From contig NW_019173963.1 in the NCBI RefSeq assembly GCF_001642475.1, positions 186,001-250,000 on the forward strand: 64,000 bases of DNA, given 5' to 3'. Of this stretch, positions 53,489-64,000 are shown one piece after another. Source of the DNA: Fonsecaea monophora. Its lineage: Eukaryota > Ascomycota > Eurotiomycetes > Chaetothyriales > Herpotrichiellaceae. The translations under genes and the position numbers were made by a program. Within the stretch, counting starts at the first letter, position 1. Every line of letters begins with the position of its first letter. The notes under the pieces were generated by a model, which did no database searches, had not been told where the DNA came from, and saw only the letters and a program-made list of their open reading frames with translations.

Positions 53489-55926
53489 CTATGCTTTTGA
53501 CAAATCCAGAACTTGGACGCCTTCTATCCCTTTGATGACAAGACTCTGATCGACAGTAAACGCCTTTGATACCCGCGACACATCCCTGGCTTCGACAAGC
53601 TCGACTGTTTTCTCGCTAACCAGTGGCCCGTTGACTAGGACCTGCAGACCCTTGAAGATGTCTCCATCTGGCGCCTTCAGGGTCGGATTGTATGGGACCA
53701 CAGCTCCAGGCCTGATAAGAAGCGGCAAGGTATCGAATTTGTGTTTTTCCGTGTACCACCGGCCTTCCTCATATGTTTTGCCGTGGTCAAAGAAACTCCG
53801 CCACTTGGACTGCGTGGTAGGGGTGGCATTCGTGTCTGTCCGAGCGAGCGGGACGTAGAAGGTCACTTCTCCTCCCTTATCAAATACCGGCGCGACAAGG
53901 AGCTCGCTGCCGAGCATATACTGTGTGTCCAGAGTCCAGACGTTCATGTCGGTTTCTCCAAACTCGAGGAACATGGCTCGCATGACGGGCGTGCCCTTGA
54001 GATGGCCTTGGAGCGCCGCGCGCAAGAGGTACGGCATCAGCGCCAGTTTCCGCTCTGCGCTCTCCTTCAGGACCTTGCTGCAGGCTTGATCCTCGCCCGG
54101 GTATTTATCTGGGTCGTAGATCCAAGGCACGCGGTAGCTCGAGCTGCCGTGTAGACGGGAGTGGCTCCCCAACAGCCCGAATTGGACCCAGCGCTTGTAT
54201 AGGGCTGGATCGGGCAGCCCCTCAAAGCCGCCAATATCGTGAGCCCAAAAGGCAAAGCCCGAGAGCGCGAGGGAGAGCCCACCGCGCAACGTCTCGGCCA
54301 TGGCTTCAAACGTGCTCTCGCAGTCTCCTCCCCAATGGACGGGGAACTGCTGCCCTCCGGCCGTGGCAGATCGCGCAAAGAGACACGGCGCCTTGCCCTT
54401 GACCTGCATCGCCTCGTACACGGTCTTGTTGTACAGGTAGGCGTAGAAGTTGTGCATGCGCACGCTGTCGCTGCCGTCGTGATACGTGACTTGGTGCGCG
54501 AGGAAAGGGATGCGCTCGCCAAAGTCGGTCTTGAAGCTGTCCACGCCCATGTCCATCAACCTCCGCAGGTGCGAGGCGTACCACTCCCGCGCGGCCGGGT
54601 TGGTGAAATCCACCACAGCCATGCCGGCTTGCCAGTTGTCCCATTGCCAGACGGTCGGCCGCGGCGTGCCAGCGCGCATGATGAAGTAGCCCTTCTTCTT
54701 CCCTTCGAGGAACAGGGGCGACGCCTGCGCGATGTACGGGTTGATCCAGACGCAGACCTTCATGCCGCGCTCCTTCAGGCGGCGCAGGTAGCCCTGGGCA
54801 TCTGGGAAGTTTTCGTCGTCGAATTGGAAGTCGCACCATTGAACTGTTCACTCGGCTGTCAGTATGTTGGTTGGCTTACAGCTGCAGAATGTTACTCAAA
54901 ATGGAAGGGAGAAGCGATGGGAGGACCAATCTGCCGCGGAGAATACCCACAGGACTTCATCCAGAAACAGTCAAAATGGAAAACACTCAGAGGGATATCC
55001 CGCGACTTGAAACCCTCGAGGAACGACGTAACCGTCTGCTCGTCGTACGACGTGGTGAACGAGGTCGTGAGCCAGAGACCGTAGGACCACGCCGGCGGCA
55101 ATCCAGGACGACCGGTCAGGGCCGTGTAGCGGTCTAAGATGTCTTTGGGCGACGGGCCCGCGATGACCATGTACTCGAGACTCTCGCCCTGGAGGGCAAT
55201 GTTGACCCGCGTGGTCCGCTCCGACTGGATTTCCAGCATGACCTTGCCGGGGTTGTTGACGAAGACGCCGTACCCGCGACTGGACAGGTAGAAGGGGACG
55301 TTTTTGTACGTCAGCTCGGAACTGGTCCCGCCGTCCTCGTTCCAGACGTCGACCGTCTGCCCGTTCTTCACAAACGGGCCGAATCGCTCCCCAAGGCCGT
55401 AGATCTTCTCGTGGACCGAGAGGTCGAGCTCCAGGAGGATATAGTTGTCCTGCTGCGCGTACATGCCCTCGTCGATCCTGTACCTGGGCGTGTCCGAGGA
55501 CGACACCACGGCGATGGACCGCAATGAGTGGCCGGTGAGCCTTTTCGAGTTGGACGAGTATGTGAAAGCCAGCTGGTTTGGGGCGGTGTTGATGGACAAG
55601 GCCAGCGGTCCACTCGTATAGTCCAGCGACTGGCCCTTGGAGTGATTGATGGTTGGGGTTGGCGGCGACTCGAACAGGGGGAAATGAGGGCCCCGATCCT
55701 CCTCGCCGGTCCAGTGGGAGAAGCTCACGGCGACGACACCTTGGAGCGGAGTGCGGACTCGAGCAGAGAGGGTGCCAACGTTGAGGGTGTCGCCCCGGCT
55801 CCTCTGCGTCTTTGTGAGCAAGAGGTTGACGGCGTTGTGTTCATCGACGTGAAGCCGCTCCACGTTGCCCATCCAGTTGAAAGACACGCCCGACCGGGTC
55901 CGCCACATTCCCTCTGTGAACTTCAT
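53489..55926 (-). CDS. Glycoside hydrolase family 31, alpha-xylosidase (YicI-like), two exons
   Basis: CDS is complement(53489..54843, 54951..55926), 776 residues, the size of YicI-type enzymes. The intron 54844-54950 (GTGGGT...CAG) joins FHFDCFWMKSF to QWCDFQFDDENFPDA. The N-terminal domain carries YGLGERFGPFVKNGQTVDVWNEDGGT, a typical GH31 loop. The (beta/alpha)8 barrel has the nucleophile in SFKTDFGERIP (Asp432) and the acid/base in PVHWGGDCEST (Asp499); in E. coli YicI the corresponding residues are Asp416 and Asp482. AFWAHDIGGFEG and HSRLHGSSSYRVPW also follow the alpha-xylosidase branch rather than the maltase branch. No signal peptide is seen, suggesting intracellular hydrolysis of imported alpha-xylosides. 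The nearby alpha-glucoside-type transporter fits this. An alpha-glucosidase role is a less likely alternative. Confidence 0.93.
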
Positions 55927-56852
55927 GATGTCGGTTGTGTGACGGCGACTCTTTGACCAGATTTGTATCTCCCTTTCCCCCCCCTAGTCCTGACTTACTG
56001 ATCAGCAGCGGACAGGACCTTTTTCAAGCATTTTTGGTCTCTAGATACTGATCAACGCAGAGCACGGTTTGAGAATATGAAGAAATTCCTACACGAGGTA
56101 CATTTCCCTGGAGGCCTATCACATCAGGAGCCGTTTGTAGTTTGTGGATGTGCTCTGGAGAGAGCGTCCCAACTTTTTGCAATTGGCCAAAAAGGGCAAA
56201 CTCCGGAGGGGGGAGAATAATAATTCCTTCCCAGGTACAACAGTACTTTGGCGGACATGGATGATACCCTACCAACCTCCCTACCCAGACTATACGAGGT
56301 AGTAGCGGAGTAATCAGTGTCAACCAAGGACCCACGACTCAGAAGCCAAGGGCCAAGGAAAGGCCCCAGTATCTCATCGGGCCCCAACGTTGGGCGACTT
56401 TGGGGAATACTTCGGGTCATCGGTGGTTATTATGGTTAGGATTTTAGGCAGAATGCGGGAATCCTTTTTCCTAGAGGTAAGAAGTCAGTAAGCGAGGAGC
56501 GAGGAGCGAGAAGGATCAGTAAAAGAAGGCTCAAATGGAAGGGGGGGGTGAATGTAAATGTGGTGGTTTTATGTATGGTGTACAAATGCTTTATGCATGG
56601 CTACATGTGCATACATAGATGTGTTTATGGGATATCTCGTAGTAGTTACGTATGTACAAGTAGGTGTTGGATCGCTATGCAAGTCCTCGGTAGTCGTTAG
56701 GTGATTCTATCTAAACGATTCTCGTCCAGGGAAGAATTTTTGTTGATAGTCTATCTATTAACTCTATTTGTTGAGCAGAGAATTGATCGTGTCTACCTAG
56801 GTATCTGTCTATACGACCGACGAGCCGCAAGACCGCCCTCCGGGATCTCTAC
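55927..56852. promoter_or_regulatory. Promoter of GH31 gene / 3' flank of GST
   Basis: 926 bp between two minus-strand genes. It holds the GH31 promoter next to 55926. Small GAGGAGCGA-type repeats near 56495-56515 and a T/G-rich stretch near 56550-56650. No XlnR-type heptamer is seen here. Confidence 0.4.
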
Positions 56853-57737
56853 TCAATCATTCTTCTCCATGTACGGCACACACGCCTCATACACGTCCCT
56901 GAAGCCCGGGTAGCGCATATTCCGCAGAAACACGCCCTCGTCCACCACCCGCGCGTTCTGGAGCGACCCGGCGATGAAGAAGTCGGTGTAGCTGGGATGG
57001 GCACCCAGCACAAAGGGCCCGTCGGCGCGGTTCGTGCGCATCAGCTCGCCCACGGCGCGCATGCCGTCGTCCACGGCGGCCCAGCTCTCGTCCTCTTTGG
57101 CCTCATCGAGAAGGTCCTCGAGCCGGCGGTGACCGCCCAGCGCGGCCTCGCGCGTGCGCCGAAAGTACTCTTGTGCGCGGGGCGACAGGACGTTCACTTC
57201 GCGCGGCAATATCGATGCCCAGAACACCTTTCCAGCCACGGCGCGTGCTTGGGTCTCGATCTCCCGGCCGAGCTCCGATGTCAACGGCACCGGCGGGTCC
57301 GGATACGTCGACTCGAGGAACTGGGCGATCGCACCCGACTCCATCATGGACGTGTTGCTCGGGACGTGGTGGATCGCCGGCACCGTGTATTTGATCTGGG
57401 ACGACGAACTGGTTCCGCTCGAGGGGGCGATGCCTCTAATAACAGGGTTGTCATCAAGTGAGGGAGAATACCTACCTCTCTAACTTGTGATAGATGGGAG
57501 ACATGGTATCTAAAGTATGCAGCTGGGAATAACAAGGAGGAAACCGTAAAAGAGGGCGAACACTCACAGCCCTTTCAGCGTCGGTTCAATGTCCGGAAAT
57601 TCGACAAAGATGGTCTGGTACGGGATACGTTTGTAGTTGAGCATGAGGCGGATGCGCCAGACAGCGGGCGAGAAGCAGACATTCTTGGTGCAGGCCAGGT
57701 CGTAGAGGATGATTTCAGGTTGTGTTTGGGTGGCCAT
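56853..57737 (-). CDS. Glutathione S-transferase-like protein (Ure2p/etherase type), two exons
   Basis: CDS is complement(56853..57435, 57568..57737), 250 residues. The intron 57436-57567 (GTGAGT...TAG, 132 bp) joins VEFPDIEPTLKGL to GIAPSSGTSS in frame. The N-terminal thioredoxin-like domain reads IILYDLACTKNVCFSPAVWRIRLMLNYKRIPYQ, VEFPDIEP, YTVPAIHHV and MMESGAIAQFLE with the ES pair that binds glutathione. The all-helical C-terminal domain contains FVLGAHPSYTDFFIAGSLQNAR. This looks like fungal GSTs close to bacterial beta-etherases and Ure2-like enzymes. The Cys in the N-terminal loop (CFSP) could be the catalytic residue instead of Ser/Tyr. It faces the SDR at 58479. Substrate unknown. 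Confidence 0.88.
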
Positions 57738-58478
57738 GTTGAGCACGCAGAACTCAAATAGCTCGTACTATCACTTGTGATTTAGGGATTAGAGGAGTCG
57801 AGAGGGATATAATATAGAAAGCTGCTTATAGTGTAGCCTAGCACACCAGCACCACCAGGCACCAGCCACGAGGTAGAAGTGTTACGTCACCAGCCTCGTG
57901 TGGAACTCGTAGCCTTGTGCGGGGTACATGACTCGTGCATAAGGCCCCATGCACCCCAATCGGGTAATTGTCAATCAAGGTTGTGGCACCTGGGGAGGGG
58001 TTGTCCATCCTTTCTCGTACACTTGGCTGTAGTGTAAACTGGCAGCTCGAGGTGTCACAGCCATCTTCGTAGGATATACCGCTTCTGTAAGCCATACACT
58101 GATTGACAAATAGTATGGTTCCTTGGTCTTTAGGCAGATACTGTCTCTGTCTATAGAGCTTCTATCAGCCAGGAGGAATCGATCCGCCGCATGATGGACG
58201 AGATGAACAAGGACACTCACTGCCCATCGCTTTTCTCTGGTCTGCCGAAAAATTAGTACTAAAGCACTCGAGTCGTCCAAAGCAATATCCGAAGTGACCC
58301 TGCCGATCCCAAATCGGACGGCATTGCCCCGAGAAACAGCCACTAATCCATGTCAGCGAATCCCATATATACCGACGACTCTGGCCATCTCCTCCTCATC
58401 TCTTTTGCGACCTTTCACTCGTGTGAAATCTTCAAATTCTGGCTTCATCTCATTCCCCCATTCCCACATCCATCCAGT
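57738..58478. promoter_or_regulatory. Divergent region GST / SDR 3
   Basis: 741 bp between divergent genes, holding both promoters. The in-frame extension of SDR 3 back to 58350 lies here. Nothing else notable. Confidence 0.4.
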
Positions 58479-59303
58479 ATGTCCATGTCAATAGAAGAAT
58501 GCGCCACTCCTCGGCCCCCAAAGCCAACCCCGGCCACACCCAACAATGTTTTTGAGCAACTCTCCATGAAAGGTCGGTTGGTGTGCATCACCGGTGCGTC
58601 GGACGGCATTGGTTTTGCGGTCGCCGAAGCCATGGCAGAAGCTGGCGCCAATCTGGCACTCTGGTACAACACGAACGACGCCGCCAAATCCAAGGGGCAA
58701 CAATTGGCGTCACAACATGGCATCAAGGTCAGAGCGTACCAGGTCGATGTTTCAGAGCCGTCGCGGGTCCAACACGCGGTGGACGAGGTGGTGAAAGACT
58801 TTGGCCGTCTGGATGTCTTTGTCGCTAACGCCGGGATGGCCATCTCAAAGCCGATTCTCGAGCAGACGGTTGACGAGTATCGAAAGCAGATGTCAGTGAA
58901 CGTGGATGGCGTCTTCTTCTGTGCCAAGTACGCGGGCGAGGTCTTCAAACAACAGGGTCGAGGGAACTTGATCATCACGTCCAGCATGTCGGCCCACATA
59001 GTCAACGTGCCCGTCGACCAGCCTGTGTACAACGTGACTAAGGCAGCCGTCACCCATCTCGGCAAGAGCCTCGCGAGAGAGTGGAGGGACTTTGCGCGCG
59101 TCAACGTTGTGAGTCCCGGATTCTTCCAGACAAAGATGGGGGCTTCCCCGCTGTGTGAGAATGAGGCCCATCGCATGGCAGTGCTGGGTCGCCAGGGTCA
59201 TGTCCGCGAACTCAAGGGTCTCTACTTGTACCTGGCGAGTGATGCCTCGAGCTTCCAGACTGGAAGTGATGTCCTTATTGACGGAGGCTACACTCTGCCA
59301 TAA
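58479..59303 (+). CDS. Short-chain dehydrogenase/reductase 3, L-xylulose/sorbose reductase type
   Basis: 274 residues in one exon, starting at MSMSIEECATPRPPK (the frame is open 43 codons further up, but that stretch is unlike the family). The NADP-binding motif is TGASDGIG (38-45); FVANAGMA, VNVDGVFFCAKYAGEVF, IITSSMSAHIVN with catalytic Ser, and YNVTKAAVTHL with Tyr/Lys follow. The sequence ends DVLIDGGYTLP. Block order and length fit fungal NADP-dependent L-xylulose reductases, sorbose reductases and mannitol dehydrogenases, which belong to one SDR subfamily. With an alpha-xylosidase 2.5 kb away, the pentose-catabolic role (L-xylulose to xylitol) is attractive but not proven. It lies divergent to the GST. 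Confidence 0.87.
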   Translation: MSMSIEECATPRPPKPTPATPNNVFEQLSMKGRLVCITGASDGIGFAVAEAMAEAGANLALWYNTNDAAKSKGQQLASQHGIKVRAYQVDVSEPSRVQHAVDEVVKDFGRLDVFVANAGMAISKPILEQTVDEYRKQMSVNVDGVFFCAKYAGEVFKQQGRGNLIITSSMSAHIVNVPVDQPVYNVTKAAVTHLGKSLAREWRDFARVNVVSPGFFQTKMGASPLCENEAHRMAVLGRQGHVRELKGLYLYLASDASSFQTGSDVLIDGGYTLP

Positions 59304-60278
59304 GAGCCGGGAAGATGTAGCTGTTGTTCGAGTGAAAAGCAAGGGATCGACAAAGGTGAGACCATGAGAGAGGGTGAATCAGATTGCTTCCTTGCCATCT
59401 CGAAGGATCTTCCTCCACCGTACTCGGACCTTTGTTGCTCAGGCCACGCCTTATAACCGCATACAACCCTATAAATACCCTCTGCTGGACTGTTCCATCC
59501 GTTATGGTGTCGGTAAGGTGCTCATGTACTTGTAGTCGGCAAGGCTGAGAATCTTCGGGGGTTTGTTTCTCCGAGATTCCACTGCGGGTTTCTTGGGCAG
59601 CGTGGCCGGCAGCCTCATCATCCCTTCCTCCTTCTTTCCACGTTCCGTCTTTGATCTTTCACTTTCCATCTCCAGACTTCAATCTGTCGATGATATATCA
59701 TGTCGCCCAAACCCCGCTCTCCTCTGCGACGAAGAGGTTGCCATGGCTCTATCTCGCGTTGTTTATCTTGGCTGCAGAGCCTGTCTCTCCCTGATGTTAC
59801 ACAAATGACGATACCACATCCGACGCCACCCAATGATAGCCCCGACGGCCCTAATGAGGCTCTGTGCGCCCAAACAAACACCTTGCCGGACATCCGGCAG
59901 TTGCGGCCATTGTCTAAACTACACATGGAGTGCTCGACGCCCGACTGAAATGCAGCTAATTAAGAAGAGTTCCCCCATTCATGTTAAGGAGGACCCGCAC
60001 AGTTCGCATCAACCTGCTTCTAGAGCAGCCCATCCGGTCCACCCATATGCAGAAGCATGCATTGCCACGTCACGAAGTGCATGGCGGGGTCTCTCTTTTG
60101 AACCGTTTACAGCACTTTACATTATCTCGCCAGCCTGGTTGTCCCCGTAACATGCGGATGACTCCAGGTATAATCGGGCGCAAGTTCATGCTTGACAGCA
60201 TATAACACCCGGCGAAGTTGCTGTGTGTTTGTTAGATGAGACTCTTCCCAGCACCGGCTCGCATTCCCGTCTTCCGCT
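59304..60278. other. Intergenic region with orphan TATA box
   Basis: 975 bp between plus-strand genes. TATAAATA at 59470-59477 is followed at 59504 by ATGGTGTCG and a GTAAGG, with an acceptor CAG near 59600: this could be a noncoding or minimal first exon of the downstream ankyrin gene. The CT-rich stretch at about 59620-59690 fits a leader. Other ORFs look non-coding. Confidence 0.4.
59470..59477 (+). promoter_or_regulatory. TATA box (TATAAATA)
   Basis: Perfect TATAAATA 800 bp before the ankyrin gene start, with splice-like signals downstream. Confidence 0.4.
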
Positions 60279-62943
60279 ATGGAGCTGATAACTGCCTCTC
60301 AAGCAACTAGACAAATTGGCCGCCTATTACTAGATTGCGACGAGGCAAAAGAGGATTTAAAAAATGCCGCCTACTCTGCCGACGGCCATTCCAGGTCCAT
60401 ATCTAGAATCGAGACTCCACTTGTTGGCATCGAGAAGAGCCTAAAAGGCTTGCAACGCATCTTCAGCTCCACTGATTGCCCTCAACATCCATTTCGAGAA
60501 GCAGATCATAAACACAGTTGCTTCAAGGCTGCTCTTGAGGGGTGTTTACATGTCTTGGACTCGGCCATCTACAATCTTCGCCACAAAAAGCTTCGTGACG
60601 CGTCTATCCCGTGGAATGACTATTACACCCTTATGAGCGACTATCATAATGTTCTAGAGGATCTTGTACGCATGGTCGACCCGTAAGTGCTGTTGTATAG
60701 GCGCTCTGTTCTATCGAAGTCAGAACTAAGAATCGAGAAGAGCCCAGGACGGTCCGCCGGCGTTGGAACTTCAAAAACGTATCGCCACGAACGACATACA
60801 AGCTACACGACTTAAGCACATTGTTGACGGGAATAAAAAGCCAGCAAAAAAGAATGAATCCTCGTCCCCTGCACAACCGAAGGCTCAAGCATCTGGAAAA
60901 GAAAAAAAAGAGGGGAAAAGGGTATCAGATAAGAGCACAACAGCACAAGCTCCCACACAATCCACCCACGCAGGTGCCCTTCCAAACAGCTCGACTCAGT
61001 CACACGGAGATCATACTGGCCACAGAAGAGGCGGAGAGGAAGGACGTGACAATGTTTGCAAAGCGCTCAAGAGACTCGGAATCCTAGATGACAAGGCTCT
61101 GAAGGGCAATCGGGCATTATGGCTGCTGAAGGCCATAGACGACGGAGACTCCTTCGAGATGGTCCGCCTTCTGCTTGAACTGGGGTTTGATCCCAATCAA
61201 GAATCGCCTGACCCCAACACTGAGAATACCAAGGAGCCCGAGGATCCCAAGGACCGCAAGTACCCTAAGGACCGTCCACTGTGCTATGCTGCCAAAAAGG
61301 GAAAATCAGACATTGTGGAGCTCCTCATCAAGAACGGTGCAAAAATCGATGCTCGAAACGTCCTTGGGGAAACAGCGCTCCTAAGCGCTGCGAAGTGGGG
61401 GATGGACGAGGTGGTTGAGCGCCTCCTGAATGCACCGCATGATGCCGATATCGAAACACAGAGACAGAGCGTAGGTAAAAGTTATTTCAAAGGATTCACT
61501 CCTCTGATGCTGGCGGTCTATAACGGTCGCCTAAATACTGTCAGGTTGTTGCTCAAGCGGAAAGCGAATCCCGATGTGGTGGATCAAGCTGGGAATCCCC
61601 TGTTTTATATCGCCATCGCAAACGATAAAGTGGGTATTGTCGAGTTTCTTGATGAGAAAAAGCTCGCACACATTGCGGGGACCAGCAAAAAGTACCCTCA
61701 CGATACGCCGCTACACTGCGCCGCCCGGAATGGATCCATCAAAGTCGCAAGCTACCTTGTCGAAAACGCTCGGGGTTTGATTAACGCAAGGAACGACGAG
61801 GGAGATGCCCCTCTGTCATTGGCAGTGAGAGAGAAACACCGCGATCCGGCAGTGAGAGAGAAACAACGTAGTGTGGCTGAACTTTCGCTGAATCACAAGG
61901 CCGACATTAACTCCACCGACAGCAATGGTCACACACTACTCCATTATGCCGCCCTCGCTGGGGATGTGGAGATGATACAAAAGCTGGCCGACGCAGGCGC
62001 CAAGATTGAATACTTTGATAATGAAGGGCAAACCGCCCTTCGTTGCGCTGTTTTGGCAAAGGACGTTGCCAGTGTTGAAGCTTTGCTGGCGGCGGGCTCC
62101 AAGATCGACGGCACTGACCACAGAAAGGGACAAACGCCGCTGCACCATGCTGTCATAGGCGAAGATCCAGCTTTGGTCAGAGTTTTGCTCGATCGCGGAT
62201 GTAAGATGGACGTAAAGGATCGCGACGGCAAATATCCGCTACAATATGTTATGGACATGGCCCCGTCGAAAGAAGCTTCATCCCAAGAGCTGTTGTGCGC
62301 ATTTCTGCACGACGATAAAAATCAAGCATCGTTGCGCGCTGGTTTTCCTGTGTTGTCCAAGGCAAGCCGGGATGGAAAGCTGGCATTGGTCCAAGAAATG
62401 ATCACGAGCCATCAGAATCTCGTCTCGTGGAAACCGCGGCCGCCCTTTGACAGCGAGTTCAAACCGGCGCTACACGAAGCGGTCAGAAATGGCCAAAAAC
62501 AAGTCCTCGTGGAGCTGTGCAAGGTGGCAAAAAACCATCCAGCCATTAACTTGACGGACCATGCAGGCAATACTGTCTTGCACCAGGCCATCATCAGCAA
62601 CCGGCCAGAATGGATCTCCCAATTGATAAGATTAGGAGCCGATAAGGAGCTCGTGTCGGGTGAAGCTGACGGATCGCTGCCTCCGCTGCACCTTGCAGCT
62701 CGCCACATGAATGTGAAGGCCATCAAGGCGCTTTTGGATGAGGACGTAGATGCGAAAAGGCGTATACCTGGAGGTCAAATCTGCGACGTGTGTATGCGGT
62801 TGAGGACGACTCCCTCTGGTAGGAATGCCAGATGCATCCTCCGCAACCTCGATCCCAGCCGCTGGTCAGATCCGAATTTCCGGTTGATCGACGAGTTATT
62901 GCGAAACGCCACCATCAGCACGCTCAGAAGAGGGCTGGTGTAA
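60279..62943 (+). CDS. Ankyrin-repeat protein, two exons with uncertain junction
   Basis: Two frames, 60279-60682 and from about 60741 to 62943, fit one gene of roughly 869 residues. Exon 1 (MELITASQATRQIGRLL...) is helical, resembling N-terminal adaptor regions of fungal ankyrin/STAND proteins. After a Lys/Ser-rich linker, about 12 ankyrin repeats run from near RPLCYAAKKGKSDIVELLIKNGA to LPPLHLAARHMNVKAIKALLDE. The tail has CDVCMRLRTTPSGRNARC, a possible small zinc site. No NACHT or NB-ARC lies between. The donor GTAAGT at 60683 is ideal, but the in-frame acceptor (AAG at 60740) is weak; the better acceptor (CAG at 60747) would need the weak donor GTACGC at 60666. Both keep the frame; cDNA would settle it. 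Function unknown. Confidence 0.72.
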
Positions 62944-63773
62944 GGCAACTAGACAATGTCACTTGGAAGAGTAATCGGAGTCGATCCTTGACAGCGGAAT
63001 ATTCGCCTTTCATCGGGTCGACCCATACACAAGTATAGGTAGGCCAGCTTGGTTGGTAATTGACGTCGTGGCATGTATACTTGGGGGAAATAATTCACCG
63101 GTTGTCTGATACATCGTGCAGACCATGTCCGTGCTATTGTTCACCTCCAGACTGAAAGTAATGCTAACTAGTCAATCATTGGGAAACACGGCATGGTCTT
63201 TCTGCCCTCGAGCAGCAGCAGCAGCCGGGCTTGTAAATCTGCTTCCTGGGAGAGTATATCACCCGTCTTTAATCTTATCAAATACTCTTGCTCTCGATCC
63301 TCGATTTCTTTCTCCCCTCCTGTTGTTTCGGTATGGCGTTTGTTGTCTGTGACCCTGAGATTGTGGAGTATGTAAGACCAAAAACCCGGGGAAGCGTGGA
63401 AGGGCAAGTACTGGAGTGGACCAATCATGCTCTGAGGCCGTCGGATAAACTTCGGAGCGGATATTCCGCCTGGAGATCGAAACCACCAGGCCAAATCATG
63501 TACCTCGTATTATGTAGAATGTGTTTCCCTCTCATCAAGCGTCACTTGTCGCAGGTTCGTTTTCGTGTCAATACCAATGCCAACTTCAGCTTCATCTTGA
63601 AACATGCGGTCCGTCACGACGAGGTCCTCACGCCGTAGGGGGTTGTATTGAGAGATACTTTTGGCCTCCTCAACCTCCGCCTGTCCCTGGATCACTTCTC
63701 CCACCTCCCCAACCACCACCGCGAACCCCTTGACTACTTCTCCTCCTCCTCCTTCTCTGCGCAGAAGAGGAAA
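62944..63773. other. Gap between ankyrin gene and right-edge membrane gene
   Basis: 830 bp. CT-rich sequence (about 63690-63760) precedes the next ATG and looks like its leader, ending GCGCAG just before AAGAGGAAAATG, possibly a UTR acceptor. ORFs here look non-coding. Confidence 0.4.
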
Positions 63774-64000
63774 ATGACCACCTATGGCAGCGGCGTGCCC
63801 CTCTCCTACGTGACCCCCGACTTCCCGGCCCTATACTGGCCCGTCCACGCCAACCCGGGCGAGCCGCAGTACCTGTACTTCCTGTCCGACATCTACCGGT
63901 ACACGCTGTACTGGACGCTGCTCACCATGGTGGCCGCGCACGGGTGCGTCGCCGTCTGGGCCGTGCTCATGCAGCTCGCCTCGGCGGACCAGCGGCGCAA
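63774..64000 (+). CDS. N-terminal part of a fungal integral membrane protein (3' truncated by window edge)
   Basis: An open frame from ATG 63774 to the right edge, 75 codons, with strongly G/C-ended codons. It reads MTTYGSGVPLSYVTPDFPALYWP, then PQYLYFLSDIYRYTLYWTLLTMVAAHGCVAVWAVLMQLASADQRR. The second part has a long hydrophobic segment from about residue 45 to 67, with aromatic/positive residues before it. The leader-like CT-rich stretch upstream and codon bias argue that it is a real exon. The layout resembles fungal multi-pass integral membrane proteins, but too little is visible to name a family. Confidence 0.6.
   Translation, partial: MTTYGSGVPLSYVTPDFPALYWPVHANPGEPQYLYFLSDIYRYTLYWTLLTMVAAHGCVAVWAVLMQLASADQRR

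Noticed and set aside
54239..55084. 281-codon frame antisense to the GH31 gene
   Set aside because: Shadow of the GH31 exons, running through its intron.

Overview
This is nuclear DNA of a filamentous ascomycete (Pezizomycotina). The signs are Sfp-type phosphopantetheinyl transferase, a bifunctional THI6, a Zn2Cys6 regulator, fungal MFS transporters, and short GT-AG introns with CTRAY-like branch sites. A finer placement (for example Eurotiomycetes/Chaetothyriales) is only a guess. I rebuilt 19 introns by joining reading frames across splice sites; they run from 45 to 198 bp. I see no rRNA, tRNA, CRISPR array or intact transposon.

Left part, about 1-31 kb, is mostly housekeeping: the 3' end of DNA polymerase epsilon subunit B (DPB2), a repeat-rich fungal-specific protein, nucleoporin NUP82, cap-binding CBC2, the pyridoxal-phosphate synthase glutaminase PDX2, an NpgA-like phosphopantetheinyl transferase, thiamine enzyme THI6, initiation factor eIF5 (TIF5), an IAH1-like esterase, a CLC chloride transporter, an unknown membrane protein and dipeptidyl aminopeptidase B. 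PDX2, the PPTase and THI6 form a small cofactor neighbourhood. The eIF5 leader carries three short upstream ORFs in poor start contexts, which suggests translational autoregulation.

Middle part, about 31-43 kb, is more accessory: an intracellular-looking trypsin-fold protease homologue (three exons), a long low-complexity gap, a right-handed beta-helix protein that resembles bacterial proteins, a Zn2Cys6 regulator directly upstream of it, and an unknown coiled-coil protein with an acidic stretch.

Right part, about 43-60 kb, is catabolic or detoxifying: an SDR divergent from a 14-TM-type MFS exporter, a second SDR with very G/C-ended codons and a possible mitochondrial presequence, an MFS alpha-glucoside-type sugar transporter, a GH31 alpha-xylosidase-type enzyme, a glutathione transferase, and an SDR of the L-xylulose reductase/sorbose reductase type. 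Transporter, alpha-xylosidase and reductase together read like a small alpha-xyloside (xyloglucan oligomer) utilisation locus; this is an inference from family and neighbourhood. The window ends with an ankyrin-repeat protein and the 5' end of a membrane-protein gene cut by the right edge.
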